64,000 nucleotides of DNA from Mimachlamys varia (GCA_947623455.1 OX392527.1:46482401-46546400), one strand, 5' to 3'; positions 47,889-59,136 are shown, counted from the stretch's first letter. Program-made: numbers and translations. The notes: generated by a model from the sequence alone, not told the origin.

Positions 47889-47996
47889 GTCAAGCAAAGA
47901 GTACAATAGCCGGGTGTCGGTGTTCTGACCGCTGAAATCAGTGTCAAGCAAAGAGTACAATAGCCGAGTGTCGGTGTTCTGACCGCTGAAATCAGC
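47889..47996. repeat. 54-bp tandem repeat, two copies
   Basis: The unit begins TGTCAAGCAAAGAGTACAAT and ends CCGCTGAAATCAG. The copies differ by one base. It lies just outside the edge of beta II. Confidence 0.8.
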
Positions 47997-47999
47997 TCA

Positions 48000-48690
48000 C
48001 TACCCAAAATAGGGCGAGCTAGTTAAGTCAGCCGTCAAAAACGTACCGCGACATTTCGTCCAAATGTACTCTAATACTACAGGTAGACAGAGGGACGGGT
48101 AAGATGTTTACCCAATCCGCCACTTATTGGATGTAAAAATAGGGTCATAAAGATGACTTAACTGGTGTCCCTGGAAAGTCATATTCCACTAGTGGTATAT
48201 AACATACATTTATCCAACAGTCAGCATGTTTTTACAATGGTCTGAGAGTGGAATAGTACAGGGTATTGTGGTAGAAACAATATAATTGATGTCAGCTTGT
48301 ATAATTTTGTTCAGAGACTGAAGCTTGTTACGTTGCTAAAATGAGTGTTTCAGAAAGACAACTTCAAGATAATATAGTTGTGAAAAGGTCATTTATTAAT
48401 GACAAAGAAAAAAAATTTTGGTTCACAATTTTTTAAGATGATATGAATAAGAAGAACAATGACTTATATAAGTATTGTATCAACAAAGATGGGATACACA
48501 AAATGGCATACACAAAATTAACAAAACAAATTGTAGGACAAAAATAAAAAATGTCATGATGGCAAATATCTGTAAAGGCTCAAATCTAGCAATGATACAT
48601 AAGTTAGGAAGCCCGAAGGGAGGGATGGTGGGTTTTCAGTAGAGATGTGGTGTCCGGAAATAAAGTGTTTTACATAAGATATCCCGATGA
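48000..48690. other. Non-repeated sequence, nothing recognised
   Basis: No gene-like open frame, splice-bounded exon or conserved copy was recognised. Confidence 0.3.
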
Positions 48691-48719
48691 AGCTGCTACA
48701 GAGAAAATATAATAGTGAT

Positions 48720-48925
48720 GAAGGGCCCTCGGACAGTGTCCAGTTCCCAGCAGTGCGCGATGCACTGATTGGTTAAAAAGGACAGTGACGCATGACGCTG
48801 ATTGGTCCAGCGTATAGCTGACCGCGTCACATGCGGATCACGCATCGGTAGGCCATAAAAGTCCCGGGAGGGTGTGAAAATCACCCTTAGTTCACGTGAT
48901 CGATTAAAAATAGCGATCACGTGAT
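48720..48925 (+). promoter_or_regulatory. GC-richer promoter-like block with paired E-boxes
   Basis: Two ATTGG (inverted CCAAT) words (48768, 48801), CATAAAAG (48854) and a perfect 11-bp inverted repeat TCACGTGATCG ... CGATCACGTGA (48892-48902 and 48914-48924) lie within 210 bp of unusually GC-rich sequence. Each arm holds CACGTG. No gene start was found on either strand nearby, so the reading as a promoter is tentative. Confidence 0.35.
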
Positions 48926-49097
48926 AGTCAATACAGAAAACCTACTGAAACCGTAAAGATATACTTATGGATCATTGGAAAGCTGAGAGCCTGTAAACCT
49001 ACAAAGTGTACAAACATAACATAATACATACTGTAAGTTAAAGTACAATTAATCGATAACCAACTTACATAAATATATTTATTGTTCCGATAAATTA

Positions 49098-49322
49098 AAT
49101 GTGTACACTTGTGCAAGCACGTGGTATTTCTTTTAAAACACAATAATTCGTATAGTTCCTGCTTGAACAAGTATATACACTTTATTCAGAGTGCGAGTAT
49201 GCATTCAGTTGGCATTCATAGGCAATATGATTCTACCCGGACAAAGGCAAATTGAATGAAGTGCGCCAGTGCAAATAATGTTTTCTATTACGATTGTTAC
49301 TGCTCAGCATTTAGGTCCAATA
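49098..49322. repeat. Duplicated flank, copy 2 (matches 22695-22923)
   Basis: This is the counterpart of the segment next to alpha copy 2, on the downstream side of gene D. The alpha segment proper does not follow it here. Confidence 0.75.
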
Positions 49323-49414
49323 ATGTATACATATACGTGTATATCGGTATAATTCTTCAAAGACTAGAACAGACATTGCTAGGGGAAGGCCAGGTGTACC
49401 CAACGTAATAATTA

Positions 49415-49439
49415 TGACGTCATAGTATTGATGACGTCA
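49415..49439. promoter_or_regulatory. Two perfect CRE palindromes
   Basis: TGACGTCA occurs at 49415-49422 and 49432-49439, a spacing of 17 bp. Such sites bind CREB/ATF-type bZIP factors. No adjacent gene start was recognised, so a role is unproven. Confidence 0.35.
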
Positions 49440-49987
49440 AAATTCGTCAATGGCATTCATAGTTCAGATGAATGTCAACTGAAATCGGTAGGGTTAAATG
49501 GTGGCAATGTCAAACGAAGGTAAAAAATATATTACATCTTCAGATATGGTTAGCTTGACATGCGAATATATATATGTATGCAAACATTATCAAAATCAAC
49601 AGTGGCGTGACACAACTATATCAGGTTTATGATATGTGTTTACGATACAGCACAATAGGGGTAATAGTACAGATACCGATGACTGATTGATAGTTAATAA
49701 AACATATTTTCTAAAACTTCATTATGTCTTTATAAAAGCAATTAAATTATATTCCCTATCATTTAATTACTGATCCTGAAGAAAGACCTGGCATAGACTC
49801 ATTAACAGCCTGTGGACTACCATGAGACATTATATAATACTTAGCCGTTGATTGAAGATTAAACAAAACAAAATCCAAATTCATTAACACATTAAGATGT
49901 TTGGTAAGATACTCGCTATCGATTCTGGTAGCAAAGGTTGACGTAACCAATATTACAGATCCTACATCGACTCTGTTGATATTCATC

Positions 49988-50215
49988 AGTTTGCCTACTT
50001 GTTGTGATTGAGAATGATGCAACATTATGAAAACGTGACCTAATTTTACATGGCTGGTATCGTCAATGAAGCAGAAAATGCTTACTCTTCCGGAACGTCT
50101 GGTCTTATTCCTGTTCTTTTTAAGGGTGTGAATATTTCCTTTGTTCATATTTTGCCCATAGCTTAATCGATTGTGAGCTTGGATAATAATACTGCTGACG
50201 CTTCGATATTCTTAA
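49988..50215 (+). pseudogene. Retroelement 3' tail fragment (Penelope-like)
   Basis: This is homologous to the 3' tails at 53014-53350 and 59137 onward, in the opposite orientation (ATGAAGCAGAAAATGCTTACT, TTTGTTCATATTTTGCCC). The minus-strand 129-residue frame over it is antisense and is not a gene. Confidence 0.6.
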
Positions 50216-50749
50216 TTCCTAATTAAAGATTGACTGATTCATCGTAACCGATTTAATCCCAAATGTTCTCATGTCTTATACATACAGTTTACTAGCAGTA
50301 ATTTGATATAACAAACCGAAATCTGTAGAGCAGAACTATGTTTCGGATTGAATTCTAATTATGATTTTGATAACGATTCGATATTCTCTAAAAAAAATTT
50401 TGCTTGAGGTTTGCTAAAAAATAAATAAAAAACACTTTTTTTTCATTCGTGCACAGAAAATCTTTATATCAAATGAGAGAATAGTGTGATGTCGACCGAC
50501 TTACCAAACGCCTTGGATGCAGGACTCTCAAAATAATGAAATAACCTCAATTACTCTGATCCCGTTGAAGTAATTGTCTCCATGTAAAATTGTATATGAC
50601 AAGGACTTCAGTTGCTTCAAATTGCTTTTAATGAGTATTTCTGACAAGGGGTTGTACGCATTTGATAAAAAAATATGTTACTGTAAAACTATAAGGAAGT
50701 TTCAAGCAAAATATTATGTCATTATTTATGTATTTATGTAATTATGTAT

Positions 50750-51240
50750 TGAAAAATGGAATATTTCAACATATTTGACCCTTTTTCTTTTTGCCAAAAA
50801 CATTGTTCGGCTACTCCCAAAAAAAGATACAATCATATATCATGCCACTAGGACTTCCGGTAACTCAGGAGAAGTCATTTGAAGGTTTCAACATATTTGC
50901 TCATGCACATGTGCTCGGTTTCTTTCAAGGAAGCTGCTAGCGAAATATCATGTCACTGGGCCTTTCAGTATTTCATAACAATTTGTTGGGGTTTTTTTGA
51001 CATATTTGAACCCAGTGACCTGGAAAGAAGGTTAAAATTTGCTTTGGACTTTTTTATTGGGCTCGTTCCAGGGAAGCTACTGGGCAAATATATGGGCCTT
51101 CGGTATTTCATAAGAATTCGTTTAAAGGAAATATTGAACGATGCAATTCGGGCGACGATGACAGACAAAAAAACAGACGCCGCGCCATCGCGTAAGATCA
51201 CTTGGACCTTCAGGCTAAATGGGCCAACAAACGGAATGTT
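50750..51240. repeat. Dispersed repeat next to the 3' end of gene D
   Basis: The plus strand ends in GCCGCGCCATCGCGTAAG and CTTGGACCTTCAGGC words. The open frames of 135 (plus) and 102 (minus) residues are opposite strands of this repeat and are not supported as genes. Confidence 0.45.
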
Positions 51241-51446
51241 TTGCTTGATGAGATTCACTATTACATATTCCATTTATATTCTTTAAGACAAATTACACAG
51301 AATAAATTGCAATGATAATTACATGTAACTTTTACCAAGTTGTATGTACAGTCCATGCACAAAGACTGCTGAAGAGAAAAAAAAATCAAAGAAAAATTAT
51401 GCTTGTGCTTCAAAGGCGACTGAATGGGATATTCTTAATTTCTGTC

Positions 51447-54400
51447 CTATTCAAGCAACTGAACAAAATTCCAAATACCCCAACCCAGTTGCGCAGCACC
51501 TTTAAACATTGTAAATACCGATTCTGCCTTTGACATCCCAATACTAATGTTTATATCGCTTTCGTATTTACGATCGAGTTCATTTGATTGTTGAGCTACA
51601 CGGCGGTCACGGTTTTGTAAGCATACTTGTCGCTGACGTGTGGCATCTTCAGCTTGTTCTTTGTATTGCTGAGCTTCAATTTCGACAGTTCTTAACTTTT
51701 CCTTTATCACTGTCATTTCTTCATCTTTCACATTACTGTTATGCAACCTGTCTTCCAACATTTCTTTCTCTGTTGCACAGTCACGTATTTTTTGCTGCAG
51801 TGAATTCTGTTCAGCTTTCAAGCGGTCAAAATTCTTTTCGAATTCCTTTTTTAGCTGTTTGGTCACTTCTTCTATTTCTTTCTTCTTTTCCTTGTCTTTT
51901 TGACGCCTTATTTCCTCTTCCCTTTCACGACATCTTTTCTCGGCTGCCTTATACATCGCGTTGGTGTAGTATTTACCGTTACGTTTCTCAACAAGGACGT
52001 TGATCTGATCCATTAGCTTCCTGGCATCAATGGCTCGAGACTCATTTACCGCGCTATTGTCGACAGCAATGCAACGTTTGTTGCATTTTTCTCTAATTGT
52101 ATCCAATGTTGGTGGTATTGTCTGCAAGAACTCGTCAAATGATTGTTGTCTTTTTTCTAACGCATCTCTTCCTGTAAACACTAAGATCATGTGCTTGAAG
52201 ACATCTTCTCCAAACATTTCAGCAAAATGTCTGACTGTGTCATTCTCCTCGGGAGTAAACCTACCCGCCTGAAGAACAAGAAGAAATACGTGAGGCCCCG
52301 GTAAGGACATGCTTATACATCTAGAAACCTCCTGCAGGACTTTCGTGTTCGGTTTACTTGTATCGAACACTCCCGGAGTATCGACTAAATGAATTTCTTG
52401 CCCAAACCTGACACCTTTGACTTCTTGACACATCTTCGTCACTGATGAAGCTGAGAAACAAGTCTTAAATGACTCTTTACCCAGGATGGTGTTACCTGTG
52501 GAGCTTTTCCCAGATCCGGTTTTACCGATCAAGACAATTCGAAGAGGCTGTCTATTGTCACCTCTGAAGGATTCTGTGAAAACAAAATATGTAATAATGA
52601 AATCATACATGAATGAATAAATATTGCACAGCAAGAACTCTAGCATGTGATTTGCTCCCAATCAAAATCTGTCTCAGCCTTTCCATCCTGAGTCATCGGG
52701 GACCAACGTTATGGAGTGATTTAGCTATGATGTAATTTCATATGCTAACACATTTTTCAGTTGCCTCTCAATACAGGTTGTTATGTTCATCCTATCAACA
52801 GATATGTTAAACACATATTAACTGCCATTCCCTGGAGGCTATTTTGTCAAATCAAGAAAATGAAGCTGCGGCTATAAGACCCTTTCATCTATGAAGAGGA
52901 TTTGATTTCTGCATGCCTAGGTTAGAAGATACTTTGAACTATCGGAACCAAGCCCCTCAAGTCATTGGGGTTACCCAAAGGTGTTATTTTCCAAATGAAC
53001 TATTGTTAAAATAAATAAGAGAATACCGAAGCGGCAACATAATCATAATCCAAACTCAAAATCGATTAAACCAGGGGCAAAATATGAACAAAGGAAAGAT
53101 TTACATGGTGACCCTTGCAAAAGTACAAGAGAATAAGACCAAGTGTTCCGGAAGAGTAAGCATCTTCTGCTTGATCGACGACACCCGCCATGTAAATCTG
53201 TGTCACATCCAAGTAAACATCAAGTTCTCAAAATGAGAACCAAGTATCATTGTCAATCACAACAAGTAAACACACTAATGAGCATACTCAAAAACGTCCA
53301 TCTTCATATCACTTAACGATACAGAATATTTCTCAATGAGACAAAGATGGCGACCATAAAACTTGCCCATAGTTCTGATCAACCTGCATCTCTCGAATCC
53401 TTGTGTTGCTAGTTTGTTAAATTCATCCCCATACTTGGGGAAACGTAAAGTTTGGATGATTTAAAATTCTTTTTGCTGAAGCATCTTAAAACCGTTCCAT
53501 CTATGAAAGATGACGTAACACACACACACATCAAAAGTATTTGATTTTGGACCCACCCACAGAGCCCTTTGGCCTGAAACATACATTTCACAAAATTGGT
53601 TTACTTTGATCCTATGACGTTTCATGTCCGTTCAATTTGTGGGAGGAAGTTAAAAATCAAGTTGTTCCCGGACTGGCAACACACGACGGATAGGCAATCG
53701 CAATTTAAAACAAAGAGTTGCCTCCCATTTGGATAGGTATACACATCATTTCCATTGTGACGTCATTATACTGATTGGAAACCAGCGTAAATATACAGGA
53801 AACTGTAGTCTGAAAACGCAGTTTCCTTAGCCGGGTAATGAGGTAATGGACATAGATAACTACCAAATGGGAGGCAGGTCTTGTTTACAAAAAGACAAAA
53901 ATAGATAATTTGACACTTAGTATCGGGTGACCTAGAAATCTATAGTCACTCAACAAGTTTAACTTTAACAGTCAGCCTCAACTTCTAGAAAGATGGAGGG
54001 CCCTGACTTTGTGTAAGTTATCTTACATATACCAGTACATCATGTGCTACTTACCATCAGGGTAGAGAACCGAGTGCCGTTCAAAGCCTGGACTTGGTAT
54101 ATGCGTGGGGTCCATGGAACACGCCTGATGCAAGATGCCTTCAGGGCGGTCTTTTGGAAACAAGGAAAAGTCATAATTATTGTTTTGTAAACTATAAGAT
54201 TGATTTAGATAAGACTTATATAGACATGCGTTTGTTGATAGCTGGATTCAAGGATCAGTTAGTCCTGAAATGTTAAAGCGCTTTAGATACAATTTCTGTT
54301 GTGTGTGATGGTTTGATACAAGCGTACGTGTCAAGTTGATGTTTTTAATGCTGGTGGTTCGGACTGGGCTCAGCAACTAAAATGGAAGAGGGTCTGTCTA

Positions 54401-55153
54401 GTGTTTGTAGCATTCCGCTTTCTCCTACAAACTAGTGAGCTTGCAAACCCTTATGTCAACCACTGGGTGAAAGTTTGGCGATTGGATACCCGGGTTACGG
54501 GGTCACATATGATGGACCTTGGGGTCAGATTTGACCTAAATATATTGTTAAAAAGTCACACTTTTGGTCATACATTTCATCAAACTTTTATTTTGAAAAG
54601 TTAGACACGGTCTTCAATTGAGATAATACTACTTTTGTTGGGGGTTTTTTTTTTGGGGGGGGGGGGGGGGGTCTAACAACAACATGTTTCAGGTAAAGAT
54701 GGTCATAAATATATATATAAAAAAAACATTGGCTGACCTTCAACCAAAAACGAGTATTTGAGCGGAAACGAAAATATGACGAAATGACAGTCAAGGTTAA
54801 ACTACATGCCCAAATGGACGTGGGGTGAAAATGTTGGTTGATTGACTTGTTCCTTTAAAATGGAAGGTAGAACACCGGCAATTACAGACATAAAGATTAT
54901 AAAATGCAATAGCTTTTTCATACTTACTTTCAGTACAGTCGAATGTGAGATATTTCGTACTTATCTCATCATCCCGATATCTTGTATCGTCACAGCAATC
55001 CAAAAGATGTTTGGTACACCGTTCTAAGTTATTCTTGTTTCTGTGATCCAGCACTGTGTCCCACAGGATGTCATCAGTTAAATGAGGAAATATAAGGGCC
55101 AATTCCTCCTTTAAAGACACTTTGTCTTGGGAAAGTTGATCTACCAATTCCAT
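51447..55153 (-). CDS. GIMAP-like GTPase D with CUE-like domain and cassette exon (three coding exons)
   Basis: Coding exons are 54928-55153, 54055-54150 and 51447-52573 (minus strand), all joined in phase 1, totalling 1449 bp and 482 residues, the same length as gene C. Exon 1 has the CUE-like motifs ALIFPHLT, DDILWDTVL and HLL. Exon 2 has a 32-residue linker (NRPEGILHQACSMD). Exon 3 has the AIG1 domain (GKTGSGKS, DTPGVFDT, LPGPHVFLLVLQ, TGRD, CIAVDNS), the coiled coil and a hydrophobic end (GWGIWNFVQLLE). Acceptors are TTTTCACAG (52574) and CCAAAAG (54151). The TTTCAG acceptor 9 nt before the ATG is again present. The gene reads more like C than B in architecture, while its GTPase exon start (ESFRGDNRQPLR) is nearer to B. 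Function is inferred as for gene B. Confidence 0.87.
53014..53350 (-). pseudogene. Retroelement 3' tail in intron of gene D
   Basis: This is the same tail as at 59137-59460, on the minus strand (CATATTTTGCCCC, TCCGGAACAC, CTCATTTTGAGAAC). It holds only non-coding tail sequence and lies between the cassette and GTPase exons of gene D. Confidence 0.65.
53712..53882. mobile_element. Small foldback element in intron of gene D
   Basis: AAAGAGTTGCCTCCCATTTG faces CAAATGGGAGGCAGGTCTTG. It is orthologous in position to 34189-34360 in gene C. Confidence 0.7.
54055..54150 (-). CDS. Symmetric 96-bp cassette exon of gene D
   Basis: The exon has acceptor TGTTTCCAAAAG and donor GATG/GTAAGT, with phase 1 at both ends. 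It encodes the 32-residue linker with HQACSMDPTHIPSPGFER and ends VLYPD. It is homologous to 34564-34659 of gene C. Confidence 0.75.
54655..54671. repeat. Poly-G run after poly-T (intron of gene D)
   Basis: Seventeen G follow a T-rich run. Length is likely to vary or be uncertain in assembly. Confidence 0.85.
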
Positions 55154-55616
55154 TATTTACATCTGAAACAATCAAAAAGAAAATTAACTTTAAAAAAAAG
55201 AAACAAAAATGGTTTGAAAGTTTGGCTTTGTTTTTATTGTTTTTACATTCTATTAACAACTGGGGTCATTTAAAGACGGCCTCCCGGTGTATGCAATGTG
55301 TTTTGGAGGCTTCGATATGATTGTATGTAAGCCTATGTTTTTTTAACAAACTAGACTATCTTCTCTGTAACTGATACAACGTCTATAGTTTGCGTGCTTG
55401 GAATTTGACGTCCATTAACTGAATAGACGGTCATTTACTCACCCTTTTGGGGAGCCCCATGTTTCCCTGGTTAATTCGACCTACGAATTCCCCCCAAAAT
55501 CGAATAGTTTGACAAGTAATTTTTGTTAGAGATGCCAACAACACCATAACAAAACCCGAACGCTTTTTTACTCATTAAAAAAGGCGTTCGCCGTTTCCCC
55601 CCTTATTTTACTCATT

Positions 55617-55850
55617 CAGGGGTCTCGGCGGCCAAGTGGTTAAGGTGCCGCGACATACGCCACTAGCCTTTCACCTCTGGGTTGCGAGTTCGAAACCCAC
55701 GTAGGGCAGTTGCCAGGTACTGACCGTGGGTCGGTGGTTTTTCTCCGGATACTCCGGCTTCCCTCAACCTCCAACACCTGGCATGTCCATAAAAGACCCT
55801 GGTTGTTAGTAGGAAGTTACACAAACATTAACCTAAAAACTTACCCATTC
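55617..55850 (+). repeat. tRNA-derived SINE, well preserved head
   Basis: An A box (GGCCAAGTGGTTAAGG, about 55630-55645) and a B box (GTTCGAAAC, 55688-55696) have tRNA-like spacing, so an internal RNA polymerase III promoter may be intact. The body then has TGGGTCGGTGGTTTTTCTCC and GGATACTCCGGCTTCC, a central block like that of molluscan SINEs (from memory, not searched). The tRNA part would not fold into a full functional tRNA with this tail. Confidence 0.72.
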
Positions 55851-56195
55851 ACCCATGCAATTTAATAATGAATTATTACAATATTTGTATCTTTAGTTTT
55901 GATTGTGTTAAAGGAAGCTAAAAGACAAGGCAAAGACGTTGTAGTCAACGTTTAGAGGCAAGTTGCGTTTTAACATGTGAGATGTAAATGTGGCATGAAG
56001 TGTACACGCTTACGTGAGAAAGTAAAATGTATGTCTAAATCGTTTACATACTATAGTTTGTTGTTTTACAAATCAATGTTACCGCACATGGCTTCTAGTA
56101 CCGATATTTGTAATTCCACCCCGACTTACTGCATTCCGAAAATTGTTGTTTTTGGGGTAACATGTTACTTTTTGAAGTGGTTATCTTGAAAATGA

Positions 56196-56508
56196 ATTAG
56201 AGAATACCGAAGCTTTACAAAATCATAATCCGAACTCAAAATCGATTAAACGAGGGGCAAAATATGAACAAAGGACAGATTTGCATGGAGACCCTAGTAA
56301 AGGTACAAGAGAATAAGACCAGGTGTTCCGGAAGAGTCAGTATCTTCTACTTCATCGACGACACCCGCCATGTAAAACTTTGTCACATCCAAGTTAACAT
56401 CAATTTCTCAAAATGAGAACCGAGTATCAATGTTAATCACAACAAGAAAAAAAAATGAGCATACTCAAAAACGTCCATCTTCATATCACTTAGAGATACA
56501 GAATATAC
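56196..56508 (-). pseudogene. Retroelement 3' tail fragment upstream of gene D
   Basis: The same tail as at 53014-53350 on the minus strand. It has no coding part. Confidence 0.65.
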
Positions 56509-58470
56509 AAACACGCAATGAAACCATTTTTGTTGCAGATAACTAGGTATTAAGGTGTTCCTATGTCATCCGTGTGAACTGGGACTGTCATTGTTGCCTT
56601 TCTCCCCCACCGTCATTGTTACGTCACAGTGAACGTAGTAACAGTACGCGCCCAATTTGAAACATGGATTGTGATTGCTTGATGGAGATATCGATGCGCC
56701 ATTTTTAAAAATAGCAGCAATGCTATCATCATGATAAAATATATCTGGAGACGGATTGTTTAATTATTTAATGTAATTAAATTCTAAAGATTGCACTTAA
56801 AAATAACTCATGTAACTTGAGTATGATACCCTGTAAACGTTTGACAATAAATATGTTTAACCTAAACTAAAGATAGAGTTGTATATTTCATGTAGCCTAG
56901 ACGACGTTTAAAAGTATCGATAAAACTCTCTTCGGGCTATATTGGGAGCAGTTGTCGATGTGGGCCTACATCCATGATATCAAGAATCTTATTCGAATTT
57001 TCTATGTCAAACGACTCATATTTTGTTGCAGATAACTAGGTATTATGTTGTTCCTCCGTCATCCGTGTGAACTGGGACTCTCATGTGGAGGTCTTTCTCC
57101 CGCAACCGTCATTGTTACGTCACAGTGAGCGTAGTCACGTTAACGCGTCAAATTTGAAACACGAATTGTGATTTCTTGATAAGATATTAATTCACCATTC
57201 ATACAAAACAGCAACTTCATTATTATGATGTATATATATATATTTACATCTGGAAAATCATGTGCTGGTATGAAAGAGTTAGACATATTTTGATCATTTG
57301 AACTAAAAAGTACTATAATGTTTATAGCATGGCATAGCATTAACGGTTAAGAAAAATACTGTTTATGAAGCTTATGTAGTTTTTATTACCATGCAAATGT
57401 GGTTTTGCACATATGAAATCAGTAAAATATGTTTCTAGGCCGTTTTACTGCAATTTTTGTACATTCCCATAGCCATCTTCATCTTCTTTTTACGCCAGTA
57501 TGTCTCTCCACACCCCGTTCAAGAGAAACTATGCTCCGCATGAACTTGCTATATAAATAAACTTTAAATTTAATGTGATTTCTCAGCATTCAGTTAGTTG
57601 GCTGAAGAGATTGACAGTCCGGTGAGTTAATTTGATGAAGACACACGCTTTAATGTCTTATTATTGGCTACGTTGACTTCGTTATGTACTATTTTAAAAG
57701 TCCTTTTACAAGTTAAATATATCTAAATTACATAGGTATATTCTGGTTTTTGATAACGGTCTTTCAATATAACTAAACAGGGGGTTGAAATGTAGTGTGA
57801 CTAATGCATGACTAAGTGGGCTTGTTGAACCTTAAATAACATGATTCGCGGTTTGTTTAGAGTGCACTCTGATTTTTGTGTTATGGCGCAATAAAATAAG
57901 AAACAGATTGAAGTTGATCCTTAATTATCATAAATTAAAGTACTTTGATCGGGACCTTATTGCAGTAACATCGGCATGTGTATGATGAAATACATAGCGT
58001 ATCGGGGAAGCTTTCCCGATCGAATAAAACCCTATGCACTGAGGCATGACACAGATATATATGTGTTTGTAGATCTAGTGTGATACTATTTATTCACGAT
58101 AAAGAATAATGGTGGGATTTCCGGTGATGTCATAGATCAACCGATAAAAATGTAAATTACCTGTTTATATATATATATTACGATTAAATGTCAATAGGAA
58201 GGCCTCCCATGATAACATACATGAAATACTTTGTGTAAAATATTTTACAGCAGTATTTCAATACTCTATTCGTGTCACTAAAATTGATAAGCATATTCAT
58301 CAAGTTTTATAAAGTTTTAAATATTTTGTGTACATTAATATTATTTTTCGATCTGTCAGTTGTATAAAATCTACATTGGGATCTACAATGAGATAGTACG
58401 AGGTCTGTAGCTCTAACATGCATGGCTTTCACAATGCCAAGACCCTTATTTTTCCTCTGGATTTGTTTTA
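56509..58470. other. Predicted 5' UTR intron of gene D, mostly unique sequence
   Basis: Two diverged copies of a segment beginning TTTTGTTGCAGATAACTAGG lie at 56530-56720 and 57020-57190. Both contain TCATTGTTACGTCACAGTGA. No other gene or element was recognised. Confidence 0.45.
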
Positions 58471-58694
58471 AAAAATACTGACGTCATATCTTTATTACCA
58501 AGTAAATATAGCAAGTGCCCAATCCAGCTAAACAGGTATTGCACCGACGAGTTGAATTGTTTGTTTACATAATCGTTATCTCTTTGACATATAGCAAAAT
58601 GTGAAGTTGACAAGACAATAGTTTAGTCTACTCATTGATATATTACAGCACTGTAAAATAATTAACCCGTGTTTCCTTCTAAATAAACACTTAC

Positions 58695-58955
58695 CCCCGT
58701 CGCACTAGAACTCATCCTGTAGAGCGATCTTGTTCAGGTCTGCGATAAGGACTATGATTGATTCAAACCGTCACGTGATAAAGATAAAGGCAAACTTTTC
58801 GTGGAAATCCCCAATCATATATTTAGAAAACGTCAATGTTGACAGATTGACAGAATCCTAAATATAGAAATGTATGCATTACGTTTTAATTTTCAATCAT
58901 TCTGTTTCATTTCTTTGAGAACGACTTGGAGAGGGGGGAGGATATAAATCATCTA
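58695..58955 (-). promoter_or_regulatory. Putative non-coding first exon and promoter of gene D
   Basis: Donor GGGG/GTAAGT (exon end 58695), E-box GTCACGTGA (58771-58779) and TATA-like GATTTATATC (58941-58950, minus strand) are in the same order as in beta I. The reading frame of beta I is not kept, which supports a UTR. The distance to the ATG-proximal acceptor (55163) is about 3.5 kb. A GAAATGAAAC word (about 58908-58917) is reminiscent of interferon-type elements but has the wrong spacing. Confidence 0.5.
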
Positions 58956-59136
58956 CGTAAGAGAAGGTTTGTAGTTATGTTCACTACCCTACACTACCCT
59001 GCTAGTTCATACGAAAAGGTAAAAACCTGATCCTGGTTTGCAAAACCAATCACATTCATTGTTTGCAAAAAGAACTGGTTTTTCGATTTCAAGATGAAAT
59101 ACTTTCTTATCATACACCAGTATCATTTTAAAAAAT

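Larger units (their letters stand above)
55258..58880. repeat. Diverged beta segment upstream of gene D
   Basis: Homology to beta I is patchy: 55258-55300 (GACGGCCTCCCGGTGTATGC), 55915-56060 (GCTAAAAGACAAGG, TTGCGTTTTAACATGTGAGA), 58480-58620 (GTGCCCAATCCAGC, GGTATTGCACCGACGAGTTG) and 58680-58880 (the putative first exon). Between these lie a SINE, a retroelement tail and unique sequence. It is the most diverged beta copy. Confidence 0.65.

Noticed and set aside
49759..50148. 129-residue minus-strand frame
   Set aside because: Much of it is antisense to a plus-oriented retroelement 3' tail.
50879..51286. 135-residue plus-strand frame (and 102-residue minus frame opposite)
   Set aside because: The sequence is dispersed-repeat DNA, and neither frame shows a domain.
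55688..55696. tRNA gene (also 62477-62485 and 21846-21857)
   Set aside because: B boxes are present, but the sequences continue into SINE bodies or are truncated, and I could not fold a complete functional tRNA.
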